NCBI RefSeq assembly: GCF_009857135.1
Contig: NZ_CP047318.1
Location: 7,068,001 to 7,132,000, forward strand
DNA from: Streptomyces sp. HM190
GTDB taxonomy: Bacteria; Actinomycetota; Actinomycetes; Streptomycetales; Streptomycetaceae
Length of the DNA: 64,000 nucleotides
Direction: 5' to 3'
Positions 62,459 to 64,000 of the stretch are shown here, piece by piece. The translations under genes were made by a program, and so were the position numbers. The notes under the pieces are model-generated. The model worked only from the letters and a program-made list of their open reading frames with translations, had not been told where the DNA came from and made no database searches. Numbering within the stretch: position 1 is the stretch's first letter; every line of letters starts with the position of its first letter.

Positions 62459-64000
62459 ATGCCGTCCTACCTGTCGCCGGGCGTCTACGTCGAGGAGGTG
62501 GCCAGCGGCTCCCGCCCCATCGAGGGGGTGGGCACCTCGGTGGCGGCCTTCGTGGGTCTCGCGCCGACCGGCCCGCTCAACAAGCCGACGCTGGTGACCA
62601 ACTGGACCCAGTACGTCGCGTCCTTCGGCGACTTCACCGAGGGGTACTACCTGGCGCACAGTGTCTACGGCTTCTTCAACAACGGCGGTTCGGCCGCTTA
62701 CGTCGTCCGGGTCGGCGGCGTCCACGGAGGCACGTCCGGCGACCCGGCCGCCCCCGCTGCGGCGTTGAAGGGCTCCACGACCCCCGCGGTGCTGCCGCCG
62801 GGCGAGCCGCAGCGACTGGGCACCTTCACGGTGACGGCCGCCGCTCCCGGTTCGCTGAGCGTCGAGGTGGCCGACCCGGAGGGCGACGGCCCCGCCGAGC
62901 GGTTCAGGCTGATCGTCAAGGACGGCGGCAAGGTCGCCGAGACCTTCGACGTGACCGCCAAGAAGGGCGGCCGCAACTACGTCGTCACGCAGGTGAAGGA
63001 GCAGTCCAGGCTCATCACCGTGCAGGAGGCGGCGCCCGCCGCACAGTTGGCCCGGCCCGAGAACCAGACGGTGGCCCTGCCGGCCCCGGCCCCCGCGCCG
63101 CTCGCCCCGTCCGGGACGGACACCGCGCATCCCGGCCCCGCCGAGTACCTCGGCGACTCCGCCGACCGCACCGGCTTCGGTGGTCTGGAGGCGGTGGACG
63201 AGGTCTCGATGGTCGCGGTTCCCGACCTGATGGCCGCCTACCAGCGTGGCGCGATCGACCTGGAAGCGGTCAAGGCCGTGCAGCTCGGACTGATCGCGCA
63301 CTGCGAGCTGATGGGCGATCGCGTCGCCGTCATCGACCCGCCGCCTGGCCTGAATGCCCATCAGGTCCGCGTCTGGCGCCAGGAAACGGCTGGCTACGAC
63401 TCCAAGTACGCGGCCCTGTACTACCCCTGGATCAAGGTGTTCGACCCGGCCACCGGCCAGTCCCGGACGATGCCTCCGAGCGGCCACATCGCCGGGATCT
63501 GGGCCCGCAACGACTCCGAGCGCGGTGTGCACAAGGCGCCCGCGAACGAGATCGTGCGCGGCGCGGTGGACCTGGAGATGCAGATCACCCGCGGCGAACA
63601 GGACCTGCTCAACCCCGTCGGCGTCAACTGCGTCCGCGCCTTCCCGGGACGGGGTATCCGGGTCTGGGGTGCCCGCACGCTCTCCTCCGACCCGGCCTGG
63701 CGGTACCTGAACGTGCGCCGCTACTTCAACTACCTGGAGGAGTCGATCCTGATCGGCACCCAGTGGGTGGTGTTCGAGCCCAACGACCAGCACCTGTGGG
63801 CCCGGATCCGGCGCAACATCTCCGCCTTCCTCGTCAACGAGTGGCGCAACGGCGCCCTCTTCGGCTCCCGGGCCGAAGAGGCCTACTACGTCAAGTGCGA
63901 CGAGGAGACCAACCCGCCGGAGTCGGTCGATCTCGGCCGGGTCGTCTGCGAGATCGGCATCGCACCGGTCAAGCCGGCCGAGTTCGTGATCTTCCGGCTG
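62459..64000 (+). CDS. cis2: eCIS contractile sheath protein (partial at right edge)
   Basis: The reading frame is open to the last base (514 codons) and begins MPSYLSPGVYVEEVASGSRP, the classical phage tail-sheath start. SYLSPGVYVEE is followed by VGLAPTGPLNKP and a variable surface insertion (residues about 95-225). The conserved assembly domain follows: VSMVAVPDLMAAYQRG, WIKVFDPATGQSRTMPPSGH, IAGIWARNDSERGVHKAPAN, GVNCVRAFPGRGIRVWGART, and the C-terminal handshake strands. GAGGAG precedes the ATG. Only a few residues appear to be missing. It forms the contracting outer sheath around the inner tube, whose gene should lie just to the right. Confidence 0.93.
   Translation, partial: MPSYLSPGVYVEEVASGSRPIEGVGTSVAAFVGLAPTGPLNKPTLVTNWTQYVASFGDFTEGYYLAHSVYGFFNNGGSAAYVVRVGGVHGGTSGDPAAPAAALKGSTTPAVLPPGEPQRLGTFTVTAAAPGSLSVEVADPEGDGPAERFRLIVKDGGKVAETFDVTAKKGGRNYVVTQVKEQSRLITVQEAAPAAQLARPENQTVALPAPAPAPLAPSGTDTAHPGPAEYLGDSADRTGFGGLEAVDEVSMVAVPDLMAAYQRGAIDLEAVKAVQLGLIAHCELMGDRVAVIDPPPGLNAHQVRVWRQETAGYDSKYAALYYPWIKVFDPATGQSRTMPPSGHIAGIWARNDSERGVHKAPANEIVRGAVDLEMQITRGEQDLLNPVGVNCVRAFPGRGIRVWGARTLSSDPAWRYLNVRRYFNYLEESILIGTQWVVFEPNDQHLWARIRRNISAFLVNEWRNGALFGSRAEEAYYVKCDEETNPPESVDLGRVVCEIGIAPVKPAEFVIFRL

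Noticed and set aside
1..64000. CRISPR array, tRNA or rRNA genes, complete insertion sequences
   Set aside because: No regularly spaced repeat array, cloverleaf-like tRNA sequence, rRNA segment or transposase gene was recognised on reading either strand; a tRNA scan would be needed to exclude short cases.

Overview
The window looks like chromosomal DNA of a Streptomyces or close relative. GC is very high with strong third-position bias, GTG/TTG starts and ATGA/GTGA stop-start overlaps are frequent, and the content is typical: allantoin/glyoxylate genes under an IclR repressor, a ROK glucokinase, an SNF2/SWIM pair, mycothiol-type enzymes and a contractile injection system. No rRNA, tRNA, CRISPR array or intact insertion sequence was recognised.

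Positions 1-12,900 hold the most unusual module. A lipoprotein, two FecCD permeases and an ATPase (a metal-chelate importer) are followed by a 37-residue cysteine-free peptide gene. After it come an E1-like leader-binding protein, an S15/CocE-type hydrolase, a YcaO cyclodehydratase, a SagB-type oxidase and two ABC exporter half-subunits. Both transcription units start at near-palindromic sites resembling the actinobacterial Zur box (133-147 and 4241-4255). The simplest reading is a zinc-controlled oxazol(in)e RiPP that is matured, exported and taken up again as a metal chelate. This is inference, but regulation, import, maturation and export point the same way.

Positions 13,000-19,350 carry an oxidoreductase/hydrolase/FAD-monooxygenase group divergent from a LysR regulator, a decayed tyrosine integrase, and a HipA-like kinase coupled to a small CxxC (Rdx) protein. 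Positions 19,344-27,089 are the allantoin-glyoxylate block: aceB, a MocA-like nucleotidyltransferase, allR, allB and allantoicase, with matching TTCAAC-N5-GTTGAA-type operators before aceB and allB. Positions 27,180-45,000 hold a reductase, a histidine kinase and response regulator separated by an aldo/keto reductase, a P450, a Gfo/Idh/MocA oxidoreductase divergent from a GntR regulator, a ROK kinase, an SNF2 helicase coupled to a SWIM protein, and an ECF sigma/anti-sigma pair beside a DM13 protein. Two broken genes (an ABC permease and a histidine kinase) lie at 45,090-45,835.

From about 45,850 to the right edge the window enters an extracellular contractile injection system (eCIS) locus. 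An M23 peptidase is followed by three candidate cargo proteins with the eCIS-associated QRSAGNAAV-like motif, two of them with DUF4157 domains. A TetR/SDR pair intervenes, then two LuxR-type regulators, the DUF4255 cap protein, the AAA+ ATPase, an opposite-strand membrane protein with a ricin-type lectin tail, and the sheath protein, which runs off the end of the window.
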